DNA of 64,000 nucleotides from JAPPHA01 sp965221575 (GTDB lineage Bacteria; Pseudomonadota; Alphaproteobacteria; Rhodobacterales; Rhodobacteraceae), in assembly GCA_965221575.1 (NCBI GenBank), contig CBDCSM010000014.1, positions 809,629 to 873,628 on the forward strand, written 5' to 3'. The notes under the pieces were generated by a model. The model was given only the letters and a program-made list of their open reading frames with translations. It had not been told where the DNA came from and ran no database searches. Position 1 is the stretch's first letter. Each line of letters opens with the position of its first letter. The position numbers and the translations under genes were made by a program. Below, in pieces: positions 1-9,025 of the stretch.

Positions 1-453
1 TTTTGCCGCCCGGGTTTTTCCAACTGCCGAAGTTGAGAAGTCAGGGTCGAGGAGGTTCGGAACGACGTCACCTGCATACCCGGTCGGGTTGTTTCGTTCG
101 GCAAGCGAAACCGTGCAAGGCTGATCTGCACGCCGACCGTTCAACCAGATCGCAAAAAAACGGGTCGGTGATAAACATCCTGTCTTGGTTTTGCATCTCG
201 ATATGAAGGGGGCTTTTTCCATTCGGTCCATCTTTCGTCGGACAAGATCAAGATGTGCCGGTTCATGGCGCACGGCATGTTTGTCTTGAAGAATTTCCGG
301 TAGCGACTGCCCTGGCACTCCTTGCCGACGCGCGGTGAGAACAGGATGACTGCTACGTCCTTGTCGTCTCATGTCCCTTCGTACTACGCCCACGGAAGGA
401 CAGACTGCACAGCCTCTTGCACGAATCTGTTGATTACTATCTATCTATGATCT
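1..453. other. No gene recognised
   Basis: This stretch precedes the TetR gene. It has one 67-codon open frame on the plus strand that resembles no family I know and has no convincing ribosome site. I see nothing else that I can support; the window may begin inside intergenic sequence. Confidence 0.5.
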
Positions 454-477
454 ATATGAGACATCCGTGTCTCATAT
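454..477. promoter_or_regulatory. Palindromic operator upstream of the TetR gene
   Basis: A perfect 10-bp inverted repeat, ATATGAGACA and TGTCTCATAT, is separated by TCCG. It ends 9 bases before the TetR start codon. TetR regulators commonly repress their own operon from such a site, so this is the likely autoregulatory operator. The assignment is inferred from position and symmetry. Confidence 0.7.
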
Positions 478-486
478 GATTCCTCC

Positions 487-1092
487 ATGAACCACCTTCA
501 CGCGATGCAACCAATCCTCCAGCAGCCTAAACCTCAACCCCGGCGGCTTCCAAGCCGAGCCGCCATCCTGGATGCCGCCATCACTGCCCTTGCCGACAAC
601 CCGGAGGCTTCTTTGTCGGCCATTGCTGGCGCCGCAGGTGTAAGCCGAGCGACACTCCACCGGTACTTTCCTGCCCGACAGGCCCTTATCGACACCATCA
701 GCCTGCAGGCGATCCAGGAAACCGACGCGGCCGTAAACGCGATCGACTGGGAAGGAATGACCAGTCAAGAGTACCTGCTTGCGGTCTTCGAGGCCGTGAT
801 TCCCCTAGGTGATCGCTATCACGTGCTCGGTCGGGTACCGCTTGATGCTGCCAGCGACGCGGTCACGGAGGCCTACGCACGACAGTTACGCGGCGTCGAT
901 ACCATGGTGCAGTGGATGGCACGGGAGGGCTTGGTGGCATCCAGGGTACCCGCCGCGTGGGCGGTGTTGGTCATCGACGCGCTAATCTACGCAGCCTGGA
1001 CCGCCGTGCGCGAAGGAGCCGTGGCGCCCCGGGACGCGGCGGTGCTTGCCTGCCGAACGTGCCTGCGCGGGTTGTCGGAGAACGTGCGATGA
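487..1092 (+). CDS. TetR/AcrR family transcriptional regulator
   Basis: The 201-residue protein has the TetR plan: an N-terminal DNA-binding domain at about residues 23-70 with the helix-turn-helix motif (LSAIAGAAGVSRATLHRYF), and a C-terminal all-helical ligand domain. A perfect palindrome sits just upstream (454-477), which suggests autoregulation. The stop codon overlaps the start of the next gene (ATGA), and a Rieske oxygenase follows, so the ligand is probably a substrate or product of that oxygenase. No Shine-Dalgarno sequence precedes the ATG; the message may be leaderless or start at the second methionine (505). The ligand is unknown. Confidence 0.9.
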   Translation: MNHLHAMQPILQQPKPQPRRLPSRAAILDAAITALADNPEASLSAIAGAAGVSRATLHRYFPARQALIDTISLQAIQETDAAVNAIDWEGMTSQEYLLAVFEAVIPLGDRYHVLGRVPLDAASDAVTEAYARQLRGVDTMVQWMAREGLVASRVPAAWAVLVIDALIYAAWTAVREGAVAPRDAAVLACRTCLRGLSENVR

Positions 1093-1376
1093 CATTAACA
1101 AGCGTTCGCCGCCGGCTGTTCGGAATACTCGGATCGAAGCCGCTGACCGTGATGGTGCTGCTGGCTTTGGCCGCCGCCACATTCCTCGAATGGTATTGGC
1201 CGTGGGGGCTCCTGTTCCTCTACTGGGTGATCGTGAGTCTCCGCACGCACGAAGCCTTCCTGATCGAACGGGTCACGCGAATTCGCAATCCGATTCTCTA
1301 CTGGGCGATCACCGCCATGTGGGGCGGATTCGGTTTCTGGACCCTGTTCGCCGACCTGGCCTGGCGGTTTGCCTGA
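1089..1376 (+). CDS. Small membrane protein between TetR and Rieske oxygenase genes
   Basis: This 95-residue protein begins at an ATG that overlaps the TetR stop (ATGA), indicating translational coupling. Hydrophobic stretches at about residues 17-50 and 68-92 suggest two or three membrane segments, with an arginine-rich N-terminus that would stay in the cytoplasm. I do not recognise a family. Its place inside the TetR-oxygenase operon suggests a helper role for the oxygenase or for uptake or efflux of its substrate, but nothing in the sequence proves this. Confidence 0.75.
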   Translation: MTLTSVRRRLFGILGSKPLTVMVLLALAAATFLEWYWPWGLLFLYWVIVSLRTHEAFLIERVTRIRNPILYWAITAMWGGFGFWTLFADLAWRFA

Positions 1377-1377
1377 C

Positions 1378-2685
1378 ATGCCCCCGGGAACTGCCGACGT
1401 GGGCCTTGCAGGACGATCTATGGAACCGGTGTCCGGCACGAGCGCTGGGGCCGGGCACCAGATGCCGGCGCAACCGGCCCAGCAGTTGCCCCGCGAGGCA
1501 TATGTAAGCCCCGAGTGGTTTGAGCGAGAGCGTCACCTCCTGTTCGGGCGGGCCTGGGCCTGCGCAGGCGCCGCGCGCGAATTCCAGGCTGCCGGGGACT
1601 TCACGACGGTGGCGGCCGGAAACCACCCGCTGATGGTCGTCCGTGGCGAGGACGGCGTGCTACGTGCCTTCCACAACCTCTGCCGGCACCGGGGGACGGA
1701 GCTCCTGGAAGGGTCCGGGCGGGTCGAGCGGGCGCGCATCGTCTGCCCGTACCATCGCTGGACTTACGATCTGGATGGCGCGCTCCGCGCCGTGCCCCTC
1801 CGCGCGCAGTGCTTTGCAGATCTGAATACCGGGAATTATCCACTCTTGCCCGCCGCCGTGGGGGAGTTCGGCGGCCTGGTGTTCGTGCATCCGGATCCGG
1901 GCGCTGATTTCGTCGGCTGGCGGGACAGCGCCGAAGAGGTCGTTTGGCCGCACCGGTTCGATCGCATGAGCGCGGGGCCGGAAGTCACGTACGAGATACG
2001 CTGCAACTGGAAGGTGTTCGTCGAAAACGCCATCGATGGGTACCACCTGGCTTACCTGCACCGCAGCACGCTCGGCGGCCCGCGTGCCGACCGCAACGTC
2101 TGGGACGTGCACGGACGTCATCTGATCTGGTACTCCACGGAGACCGGGCGCAGGACCTGCCTGCCGGAGGCGATCGCACGCGACGCGGCCGGGTCGAGTG
2201 CACGGCCTATCGAGGGCGCCGAGTCCGGCGAGTACGGCGGCGTTTTCTTCCTGTTCCCGAGCACGATCGTGACCGCGTCACCGGGGGAGCTGAGCGTTTC
2301 CAGGCTGCAGGGGGTGGCCGCCGACACATGCCGGCTGTCCGTGCGGGTCTGGCAGCGCAAGCAGGCCGGCTGGCAGCGATGGTTTGGCGAGGAAGACATT
2401 GGGGAAGACATCAAGGACATGCCGGGTTACGACGCCGCGACCGGCGTATTCAGCCTGGCGCATCTTCCGAGTCATCCACTGGAAACCGGCGACTTTCACT
2501 GGGAGGACGTTTGGGTATGCGAGAAGATGCAGCGGTCGCTGCGGTCGCCCAACCATCGAGTCGGACGCCTCGCCGCCGGGCCGGGCGCTGAAGCACCCCT
2601 CGAATTCTTCCAGCGCAACGTGCTGGACCATCTGAGCCCGGCCAAGAGCCCGATGCCGGCGGCGCCGGACGCCAGGCCCGCCTGA
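1378..2685 (+). CDS. Rieske [2Fe-2S] aromatic ring-hydroxylating oxygenase, alpha subunit
   Basis: The 435-residue protein belongs to the Rieske non-haem iron oxygenases, which hydroxylate or demethylate aromatic or quaternary-amine substrates using electrons from a separate reductase. The Rieske ligands are visible as CRH near residue 102 and CPYH near residue 123. The mononuclear iron site follows as NAIDGYH...H near residues 217-228. The ATG at 1378 lies 1 base after the membrane-protein stop; a TTG at 1369 is an alternative. No reductase or beta subunit lies beside it, so the electron donor is encoded elsewhere. The substrate cannot be read from the sequence. Confidence 0.93.
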   Translation: MPPGTADVGLAGRSMEPVSGTSAGAGHQMPAQPAQQLPREAYVSPEWFERERHLLFGRAWACAGAAREFQAAGDFTTVAAGNHPLMVVRGEDGVLRAFHNLCRHRGTELLEGSGRVERARIVCPYHRWTYDLDGALRAVPLRAQCFADLNTGNYPLLPAAVGEFGGLVFVHPDPGADFVGWRDSAEEVVWPHRFDRMSAGPEVTYEIRCNWKVFVENAIDGYHLAYLHRSTLGGPRADRNVWDVHGRHLIWYSTETGRRTCLPEAIARDAAGSSARPIEGAESGEYGGVFFLFPSTIVTASPGELSVSRLQGVAADTCRLSVRVWQRKQAGWQRWFGEEDIGEDIKDMPGYDAATGVFSLAHLPSHPLETGDFHWEDVWVCEKMQRSLRSPNHRVGRLAAGPGAEAPLEFFQRNVLDHLSPAKSPMPAAPDARPA

Positions 2686-2997
2686 GCCGTAGCCATGTCC
2701 GCCTCGCTGGCGCCCGCGGATTCTCCCGCGTGCGGACATGCGCGCTCCTTTGGGCTAACGCGCATGAACGGTATCCGGCTGCCTTGTTACCGATGTCGGC
2801 AACCCACTCACCGGGGAGTGGAACCACGACGAGCCACGCAGCCGGGGATGGAGGCACTCCACCAACCCGTGTCCCCCGGGACGGACGCCGATAACGAAAA
2901 GCCGCGCAGGCGGGACAGCCGACCGCATTCACCGTACCCGGAGCGCCTCCACGTTCCCACGATACGCCCGGGTCCGAAGCCGTTCCGGTCAGCCACC
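2686..2997. other. Intergenic, nothing recognised
   Basis: No supported gene lies between the Rieske oxygenase and the dehydrogenase remnant. The long plus-strand frame here reads as low-complexity Pro/Arg-rich sequence without family features. The 223 bases after the remnant (3346-3568) also hold nothing that I recognise. Confidence 0.5.
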
Positions 2998-3345
2998 GCC
3001 AAACCGCCGCGCGTACCCGACGAGCCGGGCTTGCCATCCCGGACGGTCAACGACGTTCCCGTCAACGATCCCACGGGGACTTGCCCCTCCATCACATCCA
3101 TGACCGCGCGCACATCCGCCGCCCCGCATCCCGCGAAGAGTTGGTCCGTTCAGCAAAAAGCGTGCGTCGTGACGATGACATTCTCCAAGGCAAACAGAGG
3201 TTCGTCCGCGGCCGCGGGTTTCTGGTCGAAGACGTCGAGCCCTGTTCCGGCAATCCGCCCTTCCACCAGCATCCTGGTCAGGACCGCCAGGTCGACGACC
3301 GGCCCGCGCGCGGTAACAGACATCACCAATTCGTCGCCCGGATTT
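2998..3345 (-). pseudogene. Remnant of a D-2-hydroxyacid dehydrogenase (C-terminal part)
   Basis: Read on the minus strand, 3344-3150 encodes the end of a D-isomer-specific 2-hydroxyacid dehydrogenase: TARGPVVDLAVL, then GRIAGTGLDVFDQKP, then PLFALENVIVTTH. The catalytic-histidine region breaks into a stop at 3150-3152. The expected downstream residues reappear in other frames (RAVMDVMEGQVPVG from 3113, then NVVDRPGWQARL down to about 3000). The NAD-binding domain was not found upstream. At least two frameshifts make this a dead fragment. Confidence 0.8.
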
Positions 3346-3568
3346 CGAAATGCGGACGGGTCGTGTCCGCTCAGAGAACGGGCAGTGACCTTTCAGCCCG
3401 GGACGGCGTAGTCCGATCTCGAGGATTCCGCATGGTTCGAACCCGAGGCACTTCGGAAATTCTCACTTTTTTGTAAAAGACATGCCCGGACTCATGTGGT
3501 AACGAGCGGATTCGAATTCGTGGGAGGCAGATGCGTGTCGCCCTTCAGCCAGCAAATCTCCGGAGCAG

Positions 3569-4102
3569 ATGATGAAACTGATCAAATGGTTGCTAGTGAT
3601 CGTTGTGGGCCTCGTTGTCATATTCCTGGCAGGGGCCTACGCGCTGCCGAAGACCGTCACCGTTGAGAGAACCGCGGTCATTACCGCAACTCCTGACCAG
3701 GTATTTCCGTTCGTCAATTCAATGCAACGCACTGAAGAGTGGTCGCCTTGGCTGTCCCTGGATCCGAACACGAAGCTCACGTACTCGGGTCCGGAAGAGG
3801 GCGTCGGGAACAGGCTTGAGTGGTCATCCGATCACGAGAGCGTCGGTTCGGGAACCCAGGAAATAACTGCCAGCGTGCCCAACGAACACGTTGAAACCGC
3901 GCTTGACTTCGGCCCGATGGGCACAGCCACCGCCTATTTCAATCTGGAAGCGAAAGGCGATGGTACCGAAGTCACGTGGGGGCTCGTCAGCAACCTCGGA
4001 AACAACCCCATTGCGCGCTGGATGGGGCTGATGCTCGACAGGTGGGTAGGAGCCGACTACGAAAAGGGTCTCGCAAATCTCGCCACGGTTGCCGGGAATT
4101 GA
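3569..4102 (+). CDS. SRPBCC family (START-like) membrane-anchored protein
   Basis: The 177-residue protein starts with an uncleaved signal anchor (about residues 5-26, VIVVGLVVIFLAGAYALP) followed by a START/polyketide-cyclase-like domain. The fold's usual opening is seen as VERTAVITATPDQVFPFV, with EEWSPW in the expected helix, then alternating beta strands and a C-terminal helix. Such domains bind hydrophobic ligands in a helix-grip pocket. No neighbour gives a pathway, since remnants lie on both sides. The exact ligand is unknown. Confidence 0.85.
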   Translation: MMKLIKWLLVIVVGLVVIFLAGAYALPKTVTVERTAVITATPDQVFPFVNSMQRTEEWSPWLSLDPNTKLTYSGPEEGVGNRLEWSSDHESVGSGTQEITASVPNEHVETALDFGPMGTATAYFNLEAKGDGTEVTWGLVSNLGNNPIARWMGLMLDRWVGADYEKGLANLATVAGN

Positions 4103-4477
4103 CATCCCGCCCCGGTTGCGGGCATGCGGCGGCTATCTTAAGCCGACAAAAAATACTGTCTTGGCCTCGAAATTGGCGGGAGGGGCCATTGTGATCCACT
4201 CCCGATGCACCGGCTTTTGAATGCCAGTCGGGCCACGGTGGATTTGCGACGACTCTCGGCCCTTTGATCGCGTTTCGGCCTCCACGAACCACCTTTTAAA
4301 GACCTGGGTATCGCCGCCGGGCGGACACAGCCGGCGCGCGCTTTCGCTGCCAGCATCGTCCACCGGCCCAAACCCTCCTGTGTGCGGCTCAGTGCAGTGC
4401 AACGGGCTGCGCTACGACAGCGACCCGTGTCCCGTCCGATCCGTTGTTCGAAGATGGTTCATCCGATTCCGGACAAC
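4103..4477. other. Intergenic, nothing recognised
   Basis: This lies between the SRPBCC gene and the decayed NTPase gene. Open frames are present on both strands but none shows family features, a ribosome site or protein-like composition that I can defend. Confidence 0.45.
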
Positions 4478-5252
4478 TCAAAAGCGTCTTGTGCGTTCAA
4501 CCGCAATTGAATCGGGACCGGTAACATCGATTACGCAAATTCGGATCTTGAGTTGCTCGTCACCCGAAAGCGTAGATTGCAGACGATGTTCGAGTTCTCT
4601 TGAATTGGCTGGTGGTGTTCCTTGCGCAGGTGGCGTTGGTCGGCAACCTTCGGTGACTCCGAACCAAACACAAGATAAATGCCATGCCCTCCTGTTCCCG
4701 GATCCTTGGTGTAACGGGCAATAAACTGTGATCGAATCGCACTCCAGAGATCGCGATAACAGCTTCACTTGATCTCGATAGGCACGTTGCAAGGACCATG
4801 GGAAACGCGAATATCAGCACGCCTGTCTTCGGCAAAACGGCCTTCCGGCTGAACATCGATTTCAAGTGGCAGCATTCGCCTCCGCAAGTCCGACAACAGC
4901 GCGTCACGGCAAGCGTTTTCAGGGCGAGGACTCTGTCGACGGTTGAACCGAATTACGTTCCTGTTCTGGCACCATTCGGACGTGTTTCCGTCGAGGGTGT
5001 CGCATTCTACCCGGGCTTATCGCCGAAGGTCAGGAAATCGCGCACGGTTACGTAAAGCCCGCCTTGGCGTTCGGCTTCATTTTCAAAATCCTTGGTCTTT
5101 TCGGAACCCGGATGACCAAGCAGCACATAGGCCGCCTTGTCCTCCCATTCCTCTACAGGTCGCGATAATAATTCCGACCGGCCACCAGCGCCCTGCACAC
5201 GGAATTCACGACATACACGTCGAACGAAGCACGTCATGGGGTATGAAACCAC
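4478..5252 (-). pseudogene. Remnant of a large P-loop NTPase (STAND/NACHT-like), internally deleted
   Basis: Read on the minus strand, 5252-5010 encodes the start of a large P-loop protein: WEDKAAYVLLGHPGSEKT followed by GGLYVTVRDFLTF. The Walker A glycine before KT is replaced (GSEKT). The sequence then jumps to what looks like the C-terminus of the same family: RRRMLPLEIDVQPEGRF, ADIRVSHGPCNVPIEIK, a TGA where arginine is expected, then RDLWSAIRSQFIARYTKDPG and GHGIYLVF. A frameshift leads into the last part (VWFGVTEGCRPTP, KIRICVIDV) ending near 4478. The middle, probably more than a thousand codons in intact relatives, is gone. The family assignment rests on my memory of such proteins. 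Confidence 0.7.
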
Positions 5253-6511
5253 GCCGACGCCGGTGTCGACAGGAACTCCGAAAGGGGAACTCCACCCGGA
5301 CCGACAACGACGGACGTCCGGACCTCGAAGCGTTCCGCAAATTCTTCAAGTCCACTTGTCCTTGGCCTGCGTGCGCCGCATTTCACTTCGAAGGCAACGA
5401 GTCTTCGTCCGCGAGCCAGCACGAAATCCACTTCGCAGCCGTTTTCGCGCCAATAGTGCAGTTGGTGTTCGGGCATGCCCGTGTTGAACAGGTGCGCACC
5501 CACAGTGCTTTCGACAAGGCGTCCCCAATGGCTCCGATCCGCCTTTGCTTCCTCGAACGTATATCCTGACGCAATCGTCATGAGCGAAGTATTGAGTACG
5601 TTCAGTTTGGGGCTGGAGGATCTCCTCCGATGGACTCCTGCGGCGTACTTGGGGAGACCGGCAATCAGACCCGCGTTCGACAGGAGGTCCATATAGCGTA
5701 CAAGGGTGTTTGTGTTGCCGGCGTCCTGAAGCTGGCCGAGCATCTTGTTGTACGAGAGTATCTGCCCGGAGTACTCGGCACCGAGCTGGAACAGCCGTTT
5801 CAGAAGCGCGGGCTTGTCCACCCGCTGCATCGCGAGAATGTCACGCTCTATATTGGGCTCGATCAACGCTTCGGAGATGTACACGCGCCATCGACTCTGT
5901 TTCGGAACGAGAGGTGCACTGCCCGGATAGCCGCCAAAATAGACGTAGCGTTGGAGGTCAAAGCCGAATGCGGCCGCCATTTCCGCAAAGGACCAATGCG
6001 TGAGGCGGACGGTCTCGTACCTGCCGGCAAGGCTTTCGCTCATTCCGTGCTGCATCAGCAACGGGACCGAAACCAGAAGAACGACATGGAGGGAGCGATC
6101 TTGCAGGCGATCCGCATCCCATAGGCCCTTGACCGCCTCCGACCAGTTCGGGATTTTCTGAATCTCGTCGATCGCCAGAACGAAGCCCCGGTCGGAAAGC
6201 TCGGCGGCCATCCGCGCCTGTTCCCATTTTCGGACCAGCCATCGTGTATCTCTCATGCCGCCAACTGGATCGTTTGGGTGATCCGCAAACTCTGGAGTGA
6301 AGCCTCTCGAGTCTAGTGGAGAGACAAGGGCGTTAGATTCGGGCTCATCCACGGGCACGTAGTGAAAGGGTCGGTCCAGCTTCCTGAGCACTTGCTGGAC
6401 AAGCGTGGTCTTGCCTGTCTGGCGTGGACCGGTCACGATCGTGAGCCGTTGAGGCTTCTCGCTCAAGCGGTCGAGCAACGTGGACACCTGACTTCGTTCA
6501 TAAACTGTCAT
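5234..6511 (-). CDS. ATP-binding protein, AAA_14/DUF4143 type
   Basis: The intact 425-residue protein has the common bacterial plan of an N-terminal AAA ATPase and a C-terminal DUF4143 domain. Walker A is GPRQTGKT near residue 29 and Walker B is FVLAIDEIQKI near residue 111. The C-terminal part carries a restriction-endonuclease-like signature (E-VDFVLARG...AFEVKCG, about residues 357-377). Such genes are widespread; their cellular role is unproven, with links to toxin-antitoxin or defence often suggested. Its stop overlaps the start of the NTPase remnant by 19 bases on the same strand, so the two may once have been one transcription unit. Confidence 0.88.
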   Translation of the reverse strand: MTVYERSQVSTLLDRLSEKPQRLTIVTGPRQTGKTTLVQQVLRKLDRPFHYVPVDEPESNALVSPLDSRGFTPEFADHPNDPVGGMRDTRWLVRKWEQARMAAELSDRGFVLAIDEIQKIPNWSEAVKGLWDADRLQDRSLHVVLLVSVPLLMQHGMSESLAGRYETVRLTHWSFAEMAAAFGFDLQRYVYFGGYPGSAPLVPKQSRWRVYISEALIEPNIERDILAMQRVDKPALLKRLFQLGAEYSGQILSYNKMLGQLQDAGNTNTLVRYMDLLSNAGLIAGLPKYAAGVHRRRSSSPKLNVLNTSLMTIASGYTFEEAKADRSHWGRLVESTVGAHLFNTGMPEHQLHYWRENGCEVDFVLARGRRLVAFEVKCGARRPRTSGLEEFAERFEVRTSVVVGPGGVPLSEFLSTPASAWFHTP

Positions 6512-6808
6512 GGGGAATTTCTATCGCATTTGGCAAATTTGAGGGACTTGAGAATTTTGGCGGTGGCGGGGATGAAACCCGCTCGCGTCTTCACCACTTT
6601 TGTGGCCTCGACCTCGGCATCCGTTAAAGATCGCCTCGACCGTCCGCGAGCCGGCGCGGCACGAGTACAGTTCAGCCAGGAATACCTTGTCCGCCGAACT
6701 TTTTGGCAATGCTTGCATCCTGATAAGGTGGCACCATCTCCATTCTCTTGCTGGTTCATTGATCCAATATACGGAATGCCAAAGAGGATAGAGTGGAGGA
6801 CATATGTA

Positions 6809-7138
6809 ATGCTTGAATCACCCACCCATCGCCGCGCAAAGAAGTGCGCCGCTGGCTCGAAAGATCGAACCGAGGTTCCGCTGCGGGGCAAGAAGCGACT
6901 TGATGCTCTCACCAAAGGTGGCCGACGGGCGACTGAAATCGAGCGTAGCGGTTCATCCGCGGGACTGAAAGCCGCCGCCAATCGACTGAAGAAGAGCAGA
7001 GCGCCGCAGAAAGTCCTGCAGGTTCCTCAAAATGACATGGGCAATGCAGCCATTGCCATGCGGAAGGCAGGGATCGGCGGAACTGTGAAGAACTTGAAAG
7101 GCACGAAACGCCTGCGTGTTCGTCGGCCAAAAAAATAG
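6809..7138 (+). CDS. Small basic conserved-looking protein, function unknown
   Basis: The 109-residue protein is rich in lysine and arginine and ends in a basic tail (GTKRLRVRRPKK). A central part, ATEIERSGSSAGLKAAANRL then KVLQVPQNDMGNAAIAM, looks like a genuine folded domain. The ATG at 6809 has GGAGGA 8 bases upstream, which decides the start over an in-frame ATG at 6776. It diverges from the DUF4143-type ATPase gene. Nucleic-acid binding is a guess from charge only. Confidence 0.6.
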   Translation: MLESPTHRRAKKCAAGSKDRTEVPLRGKKRLDALTKGGRRATEIERSGSSAGLKAAANRLKKSRAPQKVLQVPQNDMGNAAIAMRKAGIGGTVKNLKGTKRLRVRRPKK

Positions 7139-7579
7139 CGTCCAAGTCACACCATCTTCCGAACGACATTGAAATGTCCGGAAAAGTCTGCCCGGCTGTG
7201 CGAGGGCATTCGCAGCATCTGCCCTGACCTCAATCTCGTCAGATAGGGCACTGCCTACACATGGCTTTTCAGCTGGCCCGGCGACCTCGCGCTTTAACGA
7301 CTTGAAAGACACGATTCAGTTCGGCGGGATGAAACCCAGCTTGTTTGGTCTTCGCTGATACCCGCATGCAACTTCACATAAATCACTTCTGGGAATCGAA
7401 ATGCCATGACGGCTCAATCGGGGACTGCGATCAGGTCATCCGGCAACGAGAAAACCCTGCACAATATCGCTGCTACCCAACGATGAGCTTGGCATTCGTA
7501 CCGGGTGGCCAGACATGTTCCAGCGGCCGTCGGGGACGGCACGCCCACTATGCGAATCCCGTCGCCCCGGATGTGCAGA
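7139..7579. other. Intergenic, nothing recognised
   Basis: This lies between the basic small gene and the 3' end of asd. Short open frames exist on both strands but none looks like a known protein. No terminator hairpin with a T run was found for asd. Confidence 0.45.
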
Positions 7580-8602
7580 TTATCCTTTCTTCAGGATTCG
7601 ACGCCCGAGAAGTTCAGCGATCTGGACGGCATTGAGTGCTGCCCCCTTGCGGAGGTTGTCCGAAACACACCACAGGTCGAGCCCGCTGTCGACAGTGGGA
7701 TCCTGGCGGATTCGGCTGACGAAAGTCGCGTAATCCCCGACACAATCGGTGGGGGTCACGTATCCGCCGTCTTCTCTCTTGTCGATCACGAGCACCCCCG
7801 GCGACTCCCTGAGGATCGAGCGCGCCTCCTCCTCGTCTAGAAAATCCTCGAACTCGATGTTGACGGCCTCGGAATGACCAACGAACACCGGTACCCGGAC
7901 GCATGTGGCCGTCACCCTAATCGACGGGTCGATGATCTTCTTGGTCTCGGCGATCATCTTCCACTCTTCGTAGGTGGAACCGTCTTCCATGAACTGGCCG
8001 ATGTGCGGGACGATATTGAACGCGATGTCCTTGGTGAACACGGATGACTCGACATCGTCGTTGGTAGTGAACTTCGCCCGTGTCCGGTCCCACAATTCAT
8101 CCATCCCGGCCTTCCCCGCCCCGGAAACCGACTGGTAGGTCGAAACCACGACCCTGCGTATTCGGGCCCGATCATGTAGCGGCTTCAATGCGACAACCAT
8201 TTGCGCGGTTGAGCAATTCGGGTTGGCGACGATGTTTTTTTGCGAATACCCCGTGATTGCATCGGGGTTCACTTCGGGAACGACGAGCGGAACCGCGGGG
8301 TCGTATCGATACAGCGAGGAGTTGTCGATGACGACACATCCGGCCTTCGCCGCTCTTGGTACATGTGTTCTGGAGGCCTCGGAGCCGATCGAGAAAAACG
8401 CGATGTCCCAGCCCGAGAAGTCGAAATTCTCTAGGTCCTGCGCCTTGAGGGCACGATCACCGAACTGGCACTCCACGCCAATGGACCGCCGACTCGCCAG
8501 TGCGACCACTTCGTCCACCGGGAAGTGGCGCTCCGCCAGAATGTTCAGCATTTCGCTGCCGACCATGCCAGTCGCGCCGACCACGGCAACACGGTATCCC
8601 AT
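7580..8602 (-). CDS. asd: Aspartate-semialdehyde dehydrogenase
   Basis: The enzyme reduces aspartyl-4-phosphate to aspartate semialdehyde with NADPH, the branch point to lysine, threonine, methionine and diaminopimelate. The 340-residue length is normal. The N-terminal NADP motif is VAVVGATGMVG (residues 4-14), the catalytic cysteine sits in NPNCSTAQM near residue 130, and STYQSVSGAGKAGMDEL follows. The ATG at 8602 is preceded by GGACGGAG at a suitable distance; an ATG at 8641 lacks such a site. It is transcribed alone, facing a long intergenic region with a palindrome. Confidence 0.97.
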   Translation of the reverse strand: MGYRVAVVGATGMVGSEMLNILAERHFPVDEVVALASRRSIGVECQFGDRALKAQDLENFDFSGWDIAFFSIGSEASRTHVPRAAKAGCVVIDNSSLYRYDPAVPLVVPEVNPDAITGYSQKNIVANPNCSTAQMVVALKPLHDRARIRRVVVSTYQSVSGAGKAGMDELWDRTRAKFTTNDDVESSVFTKDIAFNIVPHIGQFMEDGSTYEEWKMIAETKKIIDPSIRVTATCVRVPVFVGHSEAVNIEFEDFLDEEEARSILRESPGVLVIDKREDGGYVTPTDCVGDYATFVSRIRQDPTVDSGLDLWCVSDNLRKGAALNAVQIAELLGRRILKKG

Positions 8603-9025
8603 CTCGGCACTCCGTCCTGAATGTTGTGAAACCACCTTCATATACGTTTTGCTGCAAAGAAAAACCGCGAATCGGATTCGCCGGGGTCCATTCCCTGATG
8701 AATGGCTTCGCCGCCATCCGAATTGGCGAGTTACCGAACGCCGCGGGTCAGGATGTCTCTACGCTTCAAGCAGGGTGGTTCCTGAACACGGGAACCATGG
8801 TAATCGTTTCGGATTACCATGAGGTACCGAAGGCCACCATGGAGAGCACTCCTGGTTAACTGTTTTGTTCATTATCCAGTCATGCAAGAGGGAAACAGCC
8901 AACCGGCTGGCTGCATCCGGGCGATCGACGGGCTACCGGCCCGACCGAAGGAGCCGCGCTCGCTGCGGGACGGCGGCGGCGGCCTGATCTGCTGCGCCGG
9001 AACGGAAACGTCGCTTCCAGAGGGT
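8603..9025. other. Intergenic region between asd and an outer-membrane protein gene
   Basis: No gene is supported here. The region should carry the asd promoter (minus strand) and the 3' end of the neighbouring outer-membrane protein gene. It contains one perfect inverted repeat, listed separately. Confidence 0.5.
8796..8821. repeat. Perfect inverted repeat upstream of asd
   Basis: CATGGTAATC and GATTACCATG form a perfect 10-bp inverted repeat around GTTTCG. It lies about 195 bases upstream of the asd start and about 205 bases downstream of the outer-membrane protein stop. No T run follows on either strand, so an operator is as likely as a terminator. Confidence 0.7.

Noticed and set aside
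2695..3476. Plus-strand frames between the Rieske oxygenase and the SRPBCC gene
   Set aside because: The protein-like signal is on the minus strand (dehydrogenase remnant); the plus-strand frames are its complement.
6560..7340. Two copies of a GGCGGGATGAAACCC-like word near 6569 and 7321, reminiscent of a tmRNA or tRNA 3' end
   Set aside because: Only about 15 bases match and no acceptor stem or arm could be built around either copy.
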